Shown here: positions 48,332 through 56,585 of the stretch, in pieces | How positions within the stretch are numbered: the first letter of the stretch is position 1 | Layout of the letters: every line of letters begins with the position of its first letter | Origin: Thalassotalea mangrovi | GTDB lineage: Bacteria > Pseudomonadota > Gammaproteobacteria > Enterobacterales > Alteromonadaceae | Direction of reading: 5' to 3' | DNA: 64,000 nucleotides | Assembly (NCBI RefSeq): GCF_005116735.1 | Contig: NZ_SWDB01000011.1 | Span: forward strand, 124,001 to 188,000 | Notes under the pieces: model-generated | Seen by the model: only the letters and a program-made list of their open reading frames with translations | Database searches by the model: none | Told to the model about the DNA's origin: nothing | Translations under genes and position numbers: made by a program

Positions 48332-48378
48332 AAACTATGTTTAAGGGCAATTCCCTGTTGTCCTTGAGGACGGGCGCT

Positions 48379-48407
48379 ATTAAACGTTTTTTCGTGCGCC
48401 CCGTCAA
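48379..48407 (-). promoter_or_regulatory. Promoter of the tRNA-Phe/tRNA-Thr operon
   Basis: On the minus strand, TTGACG (48407-48402), a 17-bp spacer and TTTAAT (48384-48379), followed by the GC-rich discriminator AGCGCCCGTCC. A GC-rich discriminator is typical of stable-RNA promoters under stringent (ppGpp) control. Confidence 0.8.
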
Positions 48408-48486
48408 CCCCTTTTTTTACAAAATTTGTCGTTCGCTCATTTATGCAACAAGGTGCGGTTTAAATAAGCAAAAATTAACGAGGGGT

Positions 48487-48756
48487 TTACTTTTGCGGTG
48501 TATAGCCTTCAATTTCTGGCTCTTTGCCTTCGAACAGAAAGGCTACCATGGTTTCTTCGAGAAACATGCGATCATCGGCATTCATCATCGACAGCTTGTG
48601 CTCATTGATTAACATGGTCTGCTTTTTCTGCCAGAGCGCCCAGGCGGTTTTACCAATGTTGTCAAAAATTCGTTTACCTACCTCTCCCGGGTAAAACTGA
48701 AAATCCAACCCGTCATCTTCTTTTTGTAAGTGTTGGCAAAATACCGTACGACCCAT
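48487..48756 (-). CDS. yggX: YggX-type Fe(2+)-trafficking protein
   Basis: An 89-residue small cytosolic protein protecting Fe-S enzymes and linked to MutY function. The family start [19 protein letters not shown] carries the conserved cysteine, and [18 protein letters not shown] the helical core. Its start codon overlaps the mutY stop as TAATG, implying translational coupling with mutY. The mutY-yggX operon is conserved in enterobacteria. Confidence 0.95.
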   Translation of the reverse strand: MGRTVFCQHLQKEDDGLDFQFYPGEVGKRIFDNIGKTAWALWQKKQTMLINEHKLSMMNADDRMFLEETMVAFLFEGKEPEIEGYTPQK

Positions 48757-49805
48757 TATTTACTCTCTTTACTGGTTGTTAATTTGGCTAATAAGGTTTT
48801 GCTTGATGCCGCCAAACCTATATCAGCGCCGTGCTGCAGATGGTACCAAAGCTGCGACTGGTGATCATTAATAATTGTCGCTTGTCCCTGGATTTGCAAT
48901 TTCACCGGGACAATATCCAGATGAAAGTGACTAAAGGTGTGACGAAATTCATCCAACAACTCCTGAGACTGCACTTCTAATCCTAGCTCTGCCGCTATTG
49001 TTACAATTTGCTCCTCCGATTCTGCTTCATAGAAGCTCCACAACCCGCCCCAGATCCCCGATTGCGGACGCTTATACATAAGCACCTGCTCATTGTCTGT
49101 AAACAGCAGCATATGAGTGCGTTTAACCGGCTTTTCTTTTTTCGGTTTCTTGCCCGGATATTGATCGGTGGTTCCCGTTCGCTGCGCCCGGCAATTAAGC
49201 GCAACCGGACAGCGTTCACATAAAGGTTTTCCCCGTGTACACACCGTGGCACCAATATCCATCATCGCCTGATTGTAATCCGCCGCATTGTCTTGGGGTG
49301 TTAATTCTTCACTATATGCCCAAAGCGCCTTTTCAAATTTACTTTGGCCGGGATAACCGGATTCAGCAAAATAACGGGCGAGCACCCTTTTTACATTGCC
49401 ATCTAATATGGGATGAGATTGATTTAATGATAACGACAGAACCGCACCCGCCGTCGAACGGCCAATACCCGGCAATGCCATGACCGAGTCGATATCTTCA
49501 GGAAATTTACCCTCGTATTCGTCGCGAATGATTTGCGCTGCTTTATGCAGGTTTCTGGCCCTGGCGTAATAACCCAACCCGGTCCAGTGGTGCAATACGG
49601 TATCTTCGTCGGCATTGGCCAAATCGACAACCGTCGGAAACGATTCCATAAATCGCTGATAATAAGGAATGACCGTTGTAACCTGGGTCTGTTGCAGCAT
49701 AATTTCAGATATCCAGACCCGATACGGTGTTTTGTTTTGCTGCCAGGGAAAATGTTTACGACCTTGCTCGGCAAACCAGGTCAATACTTGTGAACTAAAC
49801 GACAT
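48756..49805 (-). CDS. mutY: A/G-specific adenine glycosylase
   Basis: Removes adenine mispaired with 8-oxoguanine or G. The 349 residues have the HhH-GPD fold with the catalytic acid in EIMLQQTQV, hairpin [11 protein letters not shown] and the [4Fe-4S] motif C-x6-C-x2-C-x5-C in [19 protein letters not shown]-terminal NUDIX-like MutT-type domain reads the 8-oxoG. ATG at 49805 ([11 protein letters not shown]) is chosen over an upstream ATG because homologues begin there, though no ribosome binding site is visible. Confidence 0.95.
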   Translation of the reverse strand: MSFSSQVLTWFAEQGRKHFPWQQNKTPYRVWISEIMLQQTQVTTVIPYYQRFMESFPTVVDLANADEDTVLHHWTGLGYYARARNLHKAAQIIRDEYEGKFPEDIDSVMALPGIGRSTAGAVLSLSLNQSHPILDGNVKRVLARYFAESGYPGQSKFEKALWAYSEELTPQDNAADYNQAMMDIGATVCTRGKPLCERCPVALNCRAQRTGTTDQYPGKKPKKEKPVKRTHMLLFTDNEQVLMYKRPQSGIWGGLWSFYEAESEEQIVTIAAELGLEVQSQELLDEFRHTFSHFHLDIVPVKLQIQGQATIINDHQSQLWYHLQHGADIGLAASSKTLLAKLTTSKESK

Positions 49806-49993
49806 AAATTCGATGACTTTGTTTTTTCGCCATTGTAACCACAACAAGGCTCTGCGCCAACATCCATACCTGTGAAAACTTGAGTTTTACAGGCAAAACA
49901 AAGATAATACGCGACGCCTGAAAGGAGCGGTTTATCCAGCGTTCCCGGGCGTGACTTAAGTCAATCAATCAACCAATCAACTGAGTGCACTTC

Positions 49994-50722
49994 ATGAGTA
50001 ACGATAGAACCCACAAAACCATCGAACAGGCAGAAGCGGAAGGCAAGTACATCCGTAAAGTTCGCAGCTATGTAAAACGCGAAGGCCGTTTAACGAAGGG
50101 CCAGGCAAGAGCGCTGGACACCTTGTGGGATACCATGGGATTGGATCACAGTAATGGTATGCTGGATATGGCGAACCTGTTTGGCAATGATAATCCGATT
50201 ACCCTGGAAATCGGCTTTGGCATGGGCAAATCCCTGGTTGCCATGGCTAAAGCAGCGCCAGAGCGCAACTTTATTGGCATTGAAGTTCACCGCCCAGGCG
50301 TGGGTGCCTGTCTGGCACTGGCCGAAGCTGAAGGTGTAACCAACCTAAAAGTATTTGAACACGATGCTATCGAAATTCTGGCGGATTGTGTCCCTAAGCA
50401 ATCTATCGACACCGTGCAGTTATTCTTTCCTGACCCATGGCACAAAGCACGCCATCACAAACGTCGTATCGTAAAACCTGAATTTATCGAAAGCGTGCGT
50501 CAGAGCCTGAAGATTGGTGGTGTATTCCATATGGCTACGGATTGGGAAAACTACGCAGAGTGTATGCTTGATGACATGCGCCAGGCAGAGCATTTTGAAA
50601 ACATGTCTGCCACCCAGGATTACGTACCTCGTCCTGATAATCGTCCACTGACAAAATTCGAAAACCGTGGCCAGAAACTTGGCCATGGCGTCTGGGACCT
50701 GCAATTTAAACGCATCAGTTAA
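49994..50722 (+). CDS. trmB: tRNA (guanine-N7-)-methyltransferase
   Basis: Makes m7G46 in tRNA variable loops with SAM. The 242 residues have the family blocks [28 protein letters not shown] and [16 protein letters not shown], with the specific DPW-x-K-x-R-H-x-K-R motif, and [17 protein letters not shown] at the end. ATG at 49994 is preferred to GTG at 49985 (TGAGTG lies just before). It is divergent from mutY, the E. coli arrangement. A palindromic element's terminal repeat overlaps the stop codon. Confidence 0.95.
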   Translation: MSNDRTHKTIEQAEAEGKYIRKVRSYVKREGRLTKGQARALDTLWDTMGLDHSNGMLDMANLFGNDNPITLEIGFGMGKSLVAMAKAAPERNFIGIEVHRPGVGACLALAEAEGVTNLKVFEHDAIEILADCVPKQSIDTVQLFFPDPWHKARHHKRRIVKPEFIESVRQSLKIGGVFHMATDWENYAECMLDDMRQAEHFENMSATQDYVPRPDNRPLTKFENRGQKLGHGVWDLQFKRIS

Positions 50723-51230
50723 TACCAATCACATTAAATTATTGCTCACTCAGTGAGAATTTAAAGGCATTTAGGCAAGGCTTTGATTGCAGAGAATAGT
50801 TACTCCATTGTCAAAATCAGTAACGCAGGATAAACGCCTTTAAAACTTACCCGCAGGGAGTTTATCTTAAGGCCCATTTACGACCCTATATTTCATTAAA
50901 GCGTGTTTATCTTTCGGGGGCAATTTTGCAGCGAATTGTTTAGGAAATGAACAAGGACTTTTCGATTTAGCGTACGAATGTACGTTAATTCGAAAAACTG
51001 CAGTTCAGGTTCAAAACAAACGCTGTTCGCAGAATTCAATGCTGCGGTCCCTTACAATAAGTGTGCTGGTAGTTCCAACAGTTTCACAATTAATAGGAAC
51101 TTATTGAACAAAATTCGGCCAGCAAAGGTCAACACGCTCTGGTATAGAATGACTATATCAATGAAACCTATGTTGTAACTGAACCTCTGCCCTAACTCTG
51201 AGTTGTGCACAAACTTAATGGGATTGGTAT
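50722..51230. mobile_element. 275-bp palindromic element, copy 3 (inverted, interrupted)
   Basis: In the opposite orientation to copies 1 and 2. It reads ATACCAATCACATTAAATT...CCTATATTTCATTAA up to 50899 and resumes at TATAGAATGACTATATC (51143), ending GGATTGGTAT at 51230. The two halves sum to 266 bp, equal to 275 minus a 9-bp deletion. The gap is a 243-bp insertion. The first base overlaps the trmB stop codon. Confidence 0.9.
50900..51142. mobile_element. 243-bp insertion within copy 3
   Basis: Ends in imperfect inverted repeats: left AGCGTGTTTATCTTTC, right (reverse-complemented) AGCGTGTTGACCTTTG, extending with AATTTTG in both. The terminal pairs run 50900-50915 and 51123-51138, followed by CTGG before the host sequence resumes. 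It contains palindromic CGTACGAATGTACG and no sizeable reading frame. It has the shape of a non-autonomous MITE. No clear target-site duplication was seen. Confidence 0.8.
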
Positions 51231-51571
51231 AAGTTATCCCGTGGATGGCCGCAACCGTTATTGGTGTGGCCATCCGCAATAGCCTGTCAGTAGAATTCCT
51301 CTCAGTTCTCCGTCTTATACAATCTGCCTCTCTAACCATGGTGTTGTATCTGTCGATACAAAGCGTTGCTGTCTATTCCTCTGTTTTTAAGGCATTTTCC
51401 AGAACATGTCCTGCATTGAACTAATTTATGTTCCCTGCTAAACCTTAAAGTAACTCGTATTGATAGATGCGTTGGCACTTGAATCAGCGATAGAACCGCT
51501 GTATCGGTCCAGCACCTGTCAAAACCATTGCACATGCTGTTTACCGCCCAAACTGAGTTCACCGTTAATTT
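51231..51571. other. Non-coding region before the Na/Pi transporter
   Basis: About 340 bp. The only structure seen is the hairpin at 51243-51275, in which GGATGGCC pairs perfectly with GGCCATCC. Without a U-tract it is a possible processing or weak termination signal for trmB. The rest shows no recognisable feature. Confidence 0.4.
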
Positions 51572-53155
51572 ATGGAATTACTGACCACACTCGGCGGTCT
51601 GGGGCTGTTTTTACTGGGCATGGGCATAATGACCCGTGCCCTGAAAGCCATTACCGGTCGCCAGATTAAGCGAATACTGTCCGATTTAACCAAATCACCG
51701 GTAAGTGCGGTCACTTTTGGCGCCTTAACGACAGCCCTGCTCCAGTCATCATCTGCCACCACCATAGCTGCCGTAGGATTTGTTTCAGCCGAAATCATTA
51801 GCTTTACCAGCAGCCTGGGGATTATCTTTGGTGCCAACCTGGGAACTACCATTACCGGTTGGTTAGTGGCTCTGTTTGGATTTAAATTTAAAATTGGCTC
51901 ACTGGTTTACCCGTTATTATTTACCGGCGCATTACTGAATTTACTGGCTCATAAAAAGCTAGCCCAATTAGGGCTGGTAATGGCGGGCTTTGCTTTGGTG
52001 TTTTTAGGGATCAGCCTCATGCAATCCGGCATGACTGGCATGCAGGATCTATTGACCTTTGATAATTTCCCCGGCGATAGTTGGTTAAGTCGATTGCAGT
52101 TAATTGGCTTTGGTATCCTGTTCACCATTGTGACTCAATCATCAAGTGCAGGAATTGCGGCAACGTTAACCGCTCTCAACGCCGACCTTATTGTGTTTGA
52201 ACAGGCCGCGGCCTTGGCAATTGGCATGGATATCGGTACAACCGCTACGGCGGCCCTGGCAACCATCGGCGGTTCGGTCAATGCAAAACGCACAGGCTTT
52301 TCCCACGTTATTTACAATCTTATGACGGCAACCATGGCGTTTTTCCTGATCAGCCCATTTATTGAGGCTGCTGATCAGTTTTTCCCTGAGTTATTAAATC
52401 AGGATCCGGAACTGGCATTAGTCGCCTTCCACTCAGGGTTTAATTTACTGGGTGTGATCCTGGTTATTCCGTTTACGCACAAGTTTGCCAGGTTTATGAA
52501 AAAGGTCATACCCAGTAAACCCAATGAGCATAATCGGTTTCTCGACAATGCCCTGCTCGCCAATCCTGATTTGGCATTGGTGGCTGTCAATAAATCGTTG
52601 AATTCCCACCTAATGGTATTGTTGGATATCCTTGAAATCCAATTGATGAGGCGTGACATAGATTTTGATTTAGTGCGTTTGCAGTCCAGTCTGGATGAAT
52701 GTCATCGCTACATAGACAAAATTCACCTCACCCCGGCAAACAATGTACTCTGGAATCAATTATTGGCGGCGATACATATCATTGATCATTTGCAACGCCT
52801 GCACGAGCGTTGTGAAGAAGATGCGCAACGTGCCGTTACCGCCAGCAACTGGCAGGAGCTTGCCGAAGCTCGAATCAATCTGATCACTTTTATCAATAAT
52901 TTTCGGGATTGTTTCAATGATAAAAATGCAAATAGTTGGAAGTTGGTCAGTGAGGAAGCGTTAACCCTGTCAACCAGTGTTGAAAACCTGCAACTAAGGT
53001 TACGGCAGGAAATAGCGGAAAACATCGGATCCGGGCAAATGGATATCACCCAGGGGACACAATATCTCGAGGCTACGCGCTGGTTCGCCAGGGTGTGTTA
53101 CCACCTTCACCGTATTTCCTCACGAATGACCCAATTACATATGTCTAACCAATAA
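51572..53155 (+). CDS. Na+/phosphate cotransporter family protein with C-terminal PhoU-like domain
   Basis: A 527-residue inner-membrane protein of the NptA/YjbB group. The first transport repeat carries LLQSSSATTIAAVGF and the second TQSSSAGIAATLTA, the duplicated QSSS motifs of the family, amid about eight to ten transmembrane helices (residues about 1-310). Residues about 330-527 are a soluble helical PhoU-like regulatory domain. It probably moves phosphate with sodium. The 3' end overlaps the convergent PEP-CTERM gene tail-to-tail by 11 bp. Confidence 0.88.
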   Translation: MELLTTLGGLGLFLLGMGIMTRALKAITGRQIKRILSDLTKSPVSAVTFGALTTALLQSSSATTIAAVGFVSAEIISFTSSLGIIFGANLGTTITGWLVALFGFKFKIGSLVYPLLFTGALLNLLAHKKLAQLGLVMAGFALVFLGISLMQSGMTGMQDLLTFDNFPGDSWLSRLQLIGFGILFTIVTQSSSAGIAATLTALNADLIVFEQAAALAIGMDIGTTATAALATIGGSVNAKRTGFSHVIYNLMTATMAFFLISPFIEAADQFFPELLNQDPELALVAFHSGFNLLGVILVIPFTHKFARFMKKVIPSKPNEHNRFLDNALLANPDLALVAVNKSLNSHLMVLLDILEIQLMRRDIDFDLVRLQSSLDECHRYIDKIHLTPANNVLWNQLLAAIHIIDHLQRLHERCEEDAQRAVTASNWQELAEARINLITFINNFRDCFNDKNANSWKLVSEEALTLSTSVENLQLRLRQEIAENIGSGQMDITQGTQYLEATRWFARVCYHLHRISSRMTQLHMSNQ

Positions 53156-53687
53156 TTGGGTTTGTATACCTTTTAAAACGGCGTCGGCGTGATTGATAGC
53201 GCAAATAAACCATTCCGAGCATGGCCACACCCAACAACGCAATTGTTGATGATTCGGGAATTGATGTATGCGGATTTCCTTGCTCAGGTCGCGTTTCTTT
53301 GCCTTTACCTTTGCCTTGCTCATCCAGCAACCACCACGGAAAATTCGGCAGATAATTTAATAAGTTAAGCCCGTAAATACCGTTCAGACCAAAGTCGGCT
53401 GATATAACGTTTGAATTTACAGCTGAAGCATCTTCAAGTGAATAAGATACTATGTTTAAAGAATGCCATATCGAAAGGATATTAGGATGACCAAAGTTCT
53501 CTTCCAAAACTCCCCCTGAGTCAGTGCTGCCCACCTGTTCATGATGGCCATATGAACTGACTCCATATGATTGTAATTCTCTCCCCTTGAAATACATGTC
53601 GGGGCTAAAATTCGCTAAGTTAATTATCTGGGCGTGAGCCGACGCTGATAACATGAATAAAACCACGAAACAGAATTGTTTTAACAT
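53145..53687 (-). CDS. PEP-CTERM-sorted exported protein
   Basis: A 180-residue secreted protein: signal peptide (about 1-19, ending SASAHAQ), a mature region of no known fold (IINLANFSPDMYFKGRELQS onwards, with paired YGVSSYGHHEQ), a basic linker (GKGKGKE) and the C-terminal sorting signal SIPESSTIALLGVAMLGMVY followed by RRRR. PEP-CTERM signals are processed by exosortase A (EpsH), which is not in this window. Exported proteins of this class often associate with exopolysaccharide. The mature domain is unassigned. Confidence 0.75.
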   Translation of the reverse strand: MLKQFCFVVLFMLSASAHAQIINLANFSPDMYFKGRELQSYGVSSYGHHEQVGSTDSGGVLEENFGHPNILSIWHSLNIVSYSLEDASAVNSNVISADFGLNGIYGLNLLNYLPNFPWWLLDEQGKGKGKETRPEQGNPHTSIPESSTIALLGVAMLGMVYLRYQSRRRRFKRYTNPIIG

Positions 53688-54079
53688 TGATAACTCCCTT
53701 TATTAGAGAAATTCTTCCTTAGTTGGCTATAACGACATGATTCCGACCGGTGTCCAAACTAACCTTTGTGAAAATAAGATTGTCAGTAGCAGGGTTAGAA
53801 ATGGTACCTTTTGAACGAACTAAAGTTCTACGGAGAGTAAGTATGTGAGACGGGACAGAGAATAACTAACATCTAACTGCAAATCGTATCATAAGATTGC
53901 GCATACAACCGCTTTGTTGAAGTAATCACTGGTCGCCAATAGAATCATCTGCCGAATTCAAGCTTTCCTGGCCAAATAAAACCTCGATTTCCAATTAATT
54001 ATTTATTGGGCTCTTCAGACTTAGGTATCAACGTTCAGTTAATTTTTAACCACTCGTATTTCGACGACAATCTACAGAT
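53688..54079. other. Non-coding region between the PEP-CTERM gene and mscS
   Basis: About 390 bp of mixed composition; the promoter of the PEP-CTERM gene must lie at its left end on the minus strand. No convincing promoter, terminator or reading frame was recognised. Confidence 0.4.
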
Positions 54080-54985
54080 TCACTCTCCCCGATCAGCGGA
54101 CTTTATTTGCAGCGATTGCAATGGCGTTACTCCCTGGGAATCAAAATCTAAAGTTCGAATTGGGAACGGTATAAGGATATTGTTTTGTTCCAGGGTTTTG
54201 TGGATAACCACTATCGCTTTGTGACGCATTTGCACAAAGTGCAGCTCATCGGGATATTTGATCCAGAACCAAACCAACAGGTTAATGGAACTGTCGGCAA
54301 ACTCATGGGCAAAGACATCCGTTTCATCCTGTTTAATCACCCCTTTAATATCGTTAATCGCATCAATTAACACCGAACGCGCCGTTTCAATATCATCGGC
54401 ATAGGAAATCCCGACCGGCACTTCCACCCTGCGAATGTGGTTCGTTGAAAAGTTTATCAGCTCATTAACGAACACAACTTTATTGGGCACATACGTCAGC
54501 TGGCCGTACAGGTTTTTAATCAGTGTATTACGTAAGTTAATCTGCTTTACCGTTCCAAACGTGTCACCAGCCTGAATGACGTCCCCTACCCTAAACGGCT
54601 TGCGAATCCCCATGACGACACCGGCGATAAGGTTTTCGGTCATATCTTTAAAGGCAAAACCTATCGCAAGGCCAATAATACCGGCACCAGCGAGCAAGGA
54701 AGCAACCGCTTTTGACAATCCCATGATGTCTAGCGCAAAAAATACACCAACGGCGGCGATGAAAATTCGTATCATGCCCGCGACCAGTCCGGCGACCTGT
54801 GAAGATTCAAATATTCGCTGGAACAAGGAAGTGAGCCATTGCGAGATCCACTTTGCGAGAAGCAGAAAAACCACCAGCATCAGAATCGCGATAACGATAT
54901 TGGGGAGATTCTTAACCGTGATTTCCAGCCAGTAACTGAGTTTTTCATCAATCAAAGACCAAAACTTTTCCAGAGTTAACGTCAT
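54080..54985 (-). CDS. MscS-family mechanosensitive channel
   Basis: A 301-residue small-conductance channel protecting against hypo-osmotic shock. Three N-terminal transmembrane segments lead to the pore helix (SKAVASLLAGAGIIGLAIGF), followed by the cytoplasmic beta domain starting FKDMTENLIAGVVMGIRKPF and VGDVIQAGDTFGTV. The ATG at 54985 has an excellent GGAGG 5 nt upstream, so the frame's earlier ATG (55000) is rejected. The length is close to E. coli MscS (286). No cotranscribed gene is evident. Confidence 0.92.
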   Translation of the reverse strand: MTLTLEKFWSLIDEKLSYWLEITVKNLPNIVIAILMLVVFLLLAKWISQWLTSLFQRIFESSQVAGLVAGMIRIFIAAVGVFFALDIMGLSKAVASLLAGAGIIGLAIGFAFKDMTENLIAGVVMGIRKPFRVGDVIQAGDTFGTVKQINLRNTLIKNLYGQLTYVPNKVVFVNELINFSTNHIRRVEVPVGISYADDIETARSVLIDAINDIKGVIKQDETDVFAHEFADSSINLLVWFWIKYPDELHFVQMRHKAIVVIHKTLEQNNILIPFPIRTLDFDSQGVTPLQSLQIKSADRGE

Positions 54986-55179
54986 TATTCCTCCACGCAT
55001 GAAAGCCTATAGACCATGCTTAGAGCATAATCGTTAACGCAAAAACCGAAAGTATTGCATCGACACAACAGCAATAATAATTAGCATTACCAGGAATTTT
55101 GGTGAGGGAAGGATTCACAGAACAAAAATGAGCGTCGAGATTCAGGCTTTGTTCGCTGGCATCTGCAGGCCATATGGGA

Positions 55180-55566
55180 TTAACGTCGAGGCTCCTGGGT
55201 GTGCCAATGTCTTCCGCCTTCATCCTCTACCGAAGAAAACAGCGGTGCGATAGTAAACAACAATAAAACCAGCAGAGCGACTAGACCCACGGCGATTCGA
55301 TAATTGTGCTCTCTGGATGCTTTACCCACAATCACACTTTTTATAAACCTGATGTGCAGCCATAGATGCAGGCTCAAGAGAATCAGAAAAATAACCGAGA
55401 CATAGAAGTGAATATCACCCCACTCATGCCTCGTCAGGCCCCAGACAGTTGCTGCTCCACTTTTGGCTGGCAATATTAATTCTAGCACTGAGCCGGTTGA
55501 TATCAGTGCCAGCAATCCAATGAAAGACAAGAGATCAACGACCTTGATAAGCGACGCTTTACTCAT
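55180..55566 (-). CDS. DUF4405-family small membrane protein (putative cytochrome b-like)
   Basis: A 128-residue inner-membrane protein with three hydrophobic helices. The second carries HEWGDIHFYVSVIFLILLSL, then H-x-W-L-H, a histidine arrangement resembling the two-helix heme-b ligand pattern of DUF4405/cytochrome b561-like proteins. ATG at 55566 has AGGG 7 nt upstream; the frame extends further but lacks support. Heme binding is inference. The gene stands alone between mscS and the LysE gene. Confidence 0.7.
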   Translation of the reverse strand: MSKASLIKVVDLLSFIGLLALISTGSVLELILPAKSGAATVWGLTRHEWGDIHFYVSVIFLILLSLHLWLHIRFIKSVIVGKASREHNYRIAVGLVALLVLLLFTIAPLFSSVEDEGGRHWHTQEPRR

Positions 55567-55785
55567 AAAGTACCCTAATAAAAAAACGGTCTCAGAAAAC
55601 ATAAACTCTTATTATGAGTCAAATTCGCTGTTTTCATAATTATGAATAAGATGCAGCAAAGCTTTAACGGCAAGTATCGAGAGTTCATTTCCCCAAACTT
55701 TAAAAGCAATAGGCAGACTTTGCTGAAAATATCCGTATAATGCGCGCTGATTTTTATTTGCCGTTGTCAGACTTGAATTATCGTT

Positions 55786-56400
55786 ATGGTCACTGAATAC
55801 CTTACCTATGCCACCATGTCAGCTTTAGTGGCTGCCTTGCCTGGACCGTCAAATTTTATTGCTGCCGAAAATGGCGCTATGGCGGGTCTGAGAAAATCCG
55901 GCGTTGCAGTTACCGGACATTTAACTGCAGTACTGCTGCTTGCCAGCTTATCGGCCATGGGCTTGACCAGCTTAGTATTAGCTTCACCCACCGCATTTAT
56001 GCTGCTTAAGTTAATGGGCTGCGGCTATCTGTGTTATTTGGGTATCAACATTATTCGTTCAGCAAACGCCATCGCGAGCGGCAATGAGCCACTTTCTCGC
56101 TCGGCCAAACGACGCCATATGTGGCGAAAACATTTTACCGTGGCGATTACCAACCCCAAAGCCTTATTGTTTTTTAGCGCCCTGCTCCCTCAATTTGTTA
56201 ACGCAGACCGACCGATGGCTGAGCAATTTATCCCGCTAATGTGCATCAGTATGTGTTCGGCGTTTACCTTTCCAATGCTGTATGCATTTCTGGGTAAACA
56301 ATCCAATCAATTCAATATCAGCAATCGGCATAAAGCATTCATTAAACGTTTGTTTGGCTTAAGCTTTATCGTTTTTGCTCTGTCTTTAGTCACAACCTAG
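55786..56400 (+). CDS. LysE/RhtB-family exporter
   Basis: A 204-residue inner-membrane exporter with six predicted helices, of the LysE superfamily that exports amino acids and related compounds. The family N-terminal motif is ALPGPSNFIAAENGAMAGLRKS (family pattern PGP-x6-G-x3-G). The third helix carries LKLMGCGYLCYLGINIIRS and the middle loop KHFTVAITNPKALLFFSALLP. A TATAAT (55736-55741) lies upstream. The substrate is unknown. It converges on the DUF3604 gene. Confidence 0.85.
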   Translation: MVTEYLTYATMSALVAALPGPSNFIAAENGAMAGLRKSGVAVTGHLTAVLLLASLSAMGLTSLVLASPTAFMLLKLMGCGYLCYLGINIIRSANAIASGNEPLSRSAKRRHMWRKHFTVAITNPKALLFFSALLPQFVNADRPMAEQFIPLMCISMCSAFTFPMLYAFLGKQSNQFNISNRHKAFIKRLFGLSFIVFALSLVTT

Positions 56401-56585
56401 CAAACTAAGCATATTGGCTATCAGTCAATGTAAAATTTGCTGTAATCGTCACTAGTCATCCAGACAGGAATTATCGGGTAAAACGACCATAAGTCTCAGA
56501 AATTGCCAACGTCCAGTGGTCACCCATGGCTCGTTGGCATCTGTCCACGCATTGCGTTAGGTTGGCAATGCCGTATTAAGAATCG

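Noticed and set aside
50978-51339. Frames inside the nested 243-bp insertion and beyond
   Set aside because: Short, unrelated to any transposase, and created by the repeat sequence itself.
54006-54224. Plus-strand frame antisense to the 3' end of mscS
   Set aside because: Antisense shadow without ribosome binding site.
55020-55223. Small minus-strand frame after the DUF4405 gene
   Set aside because: Out-of-frame extension with unlikely composition and no start signal; overlaps the DUF4405 3' end.
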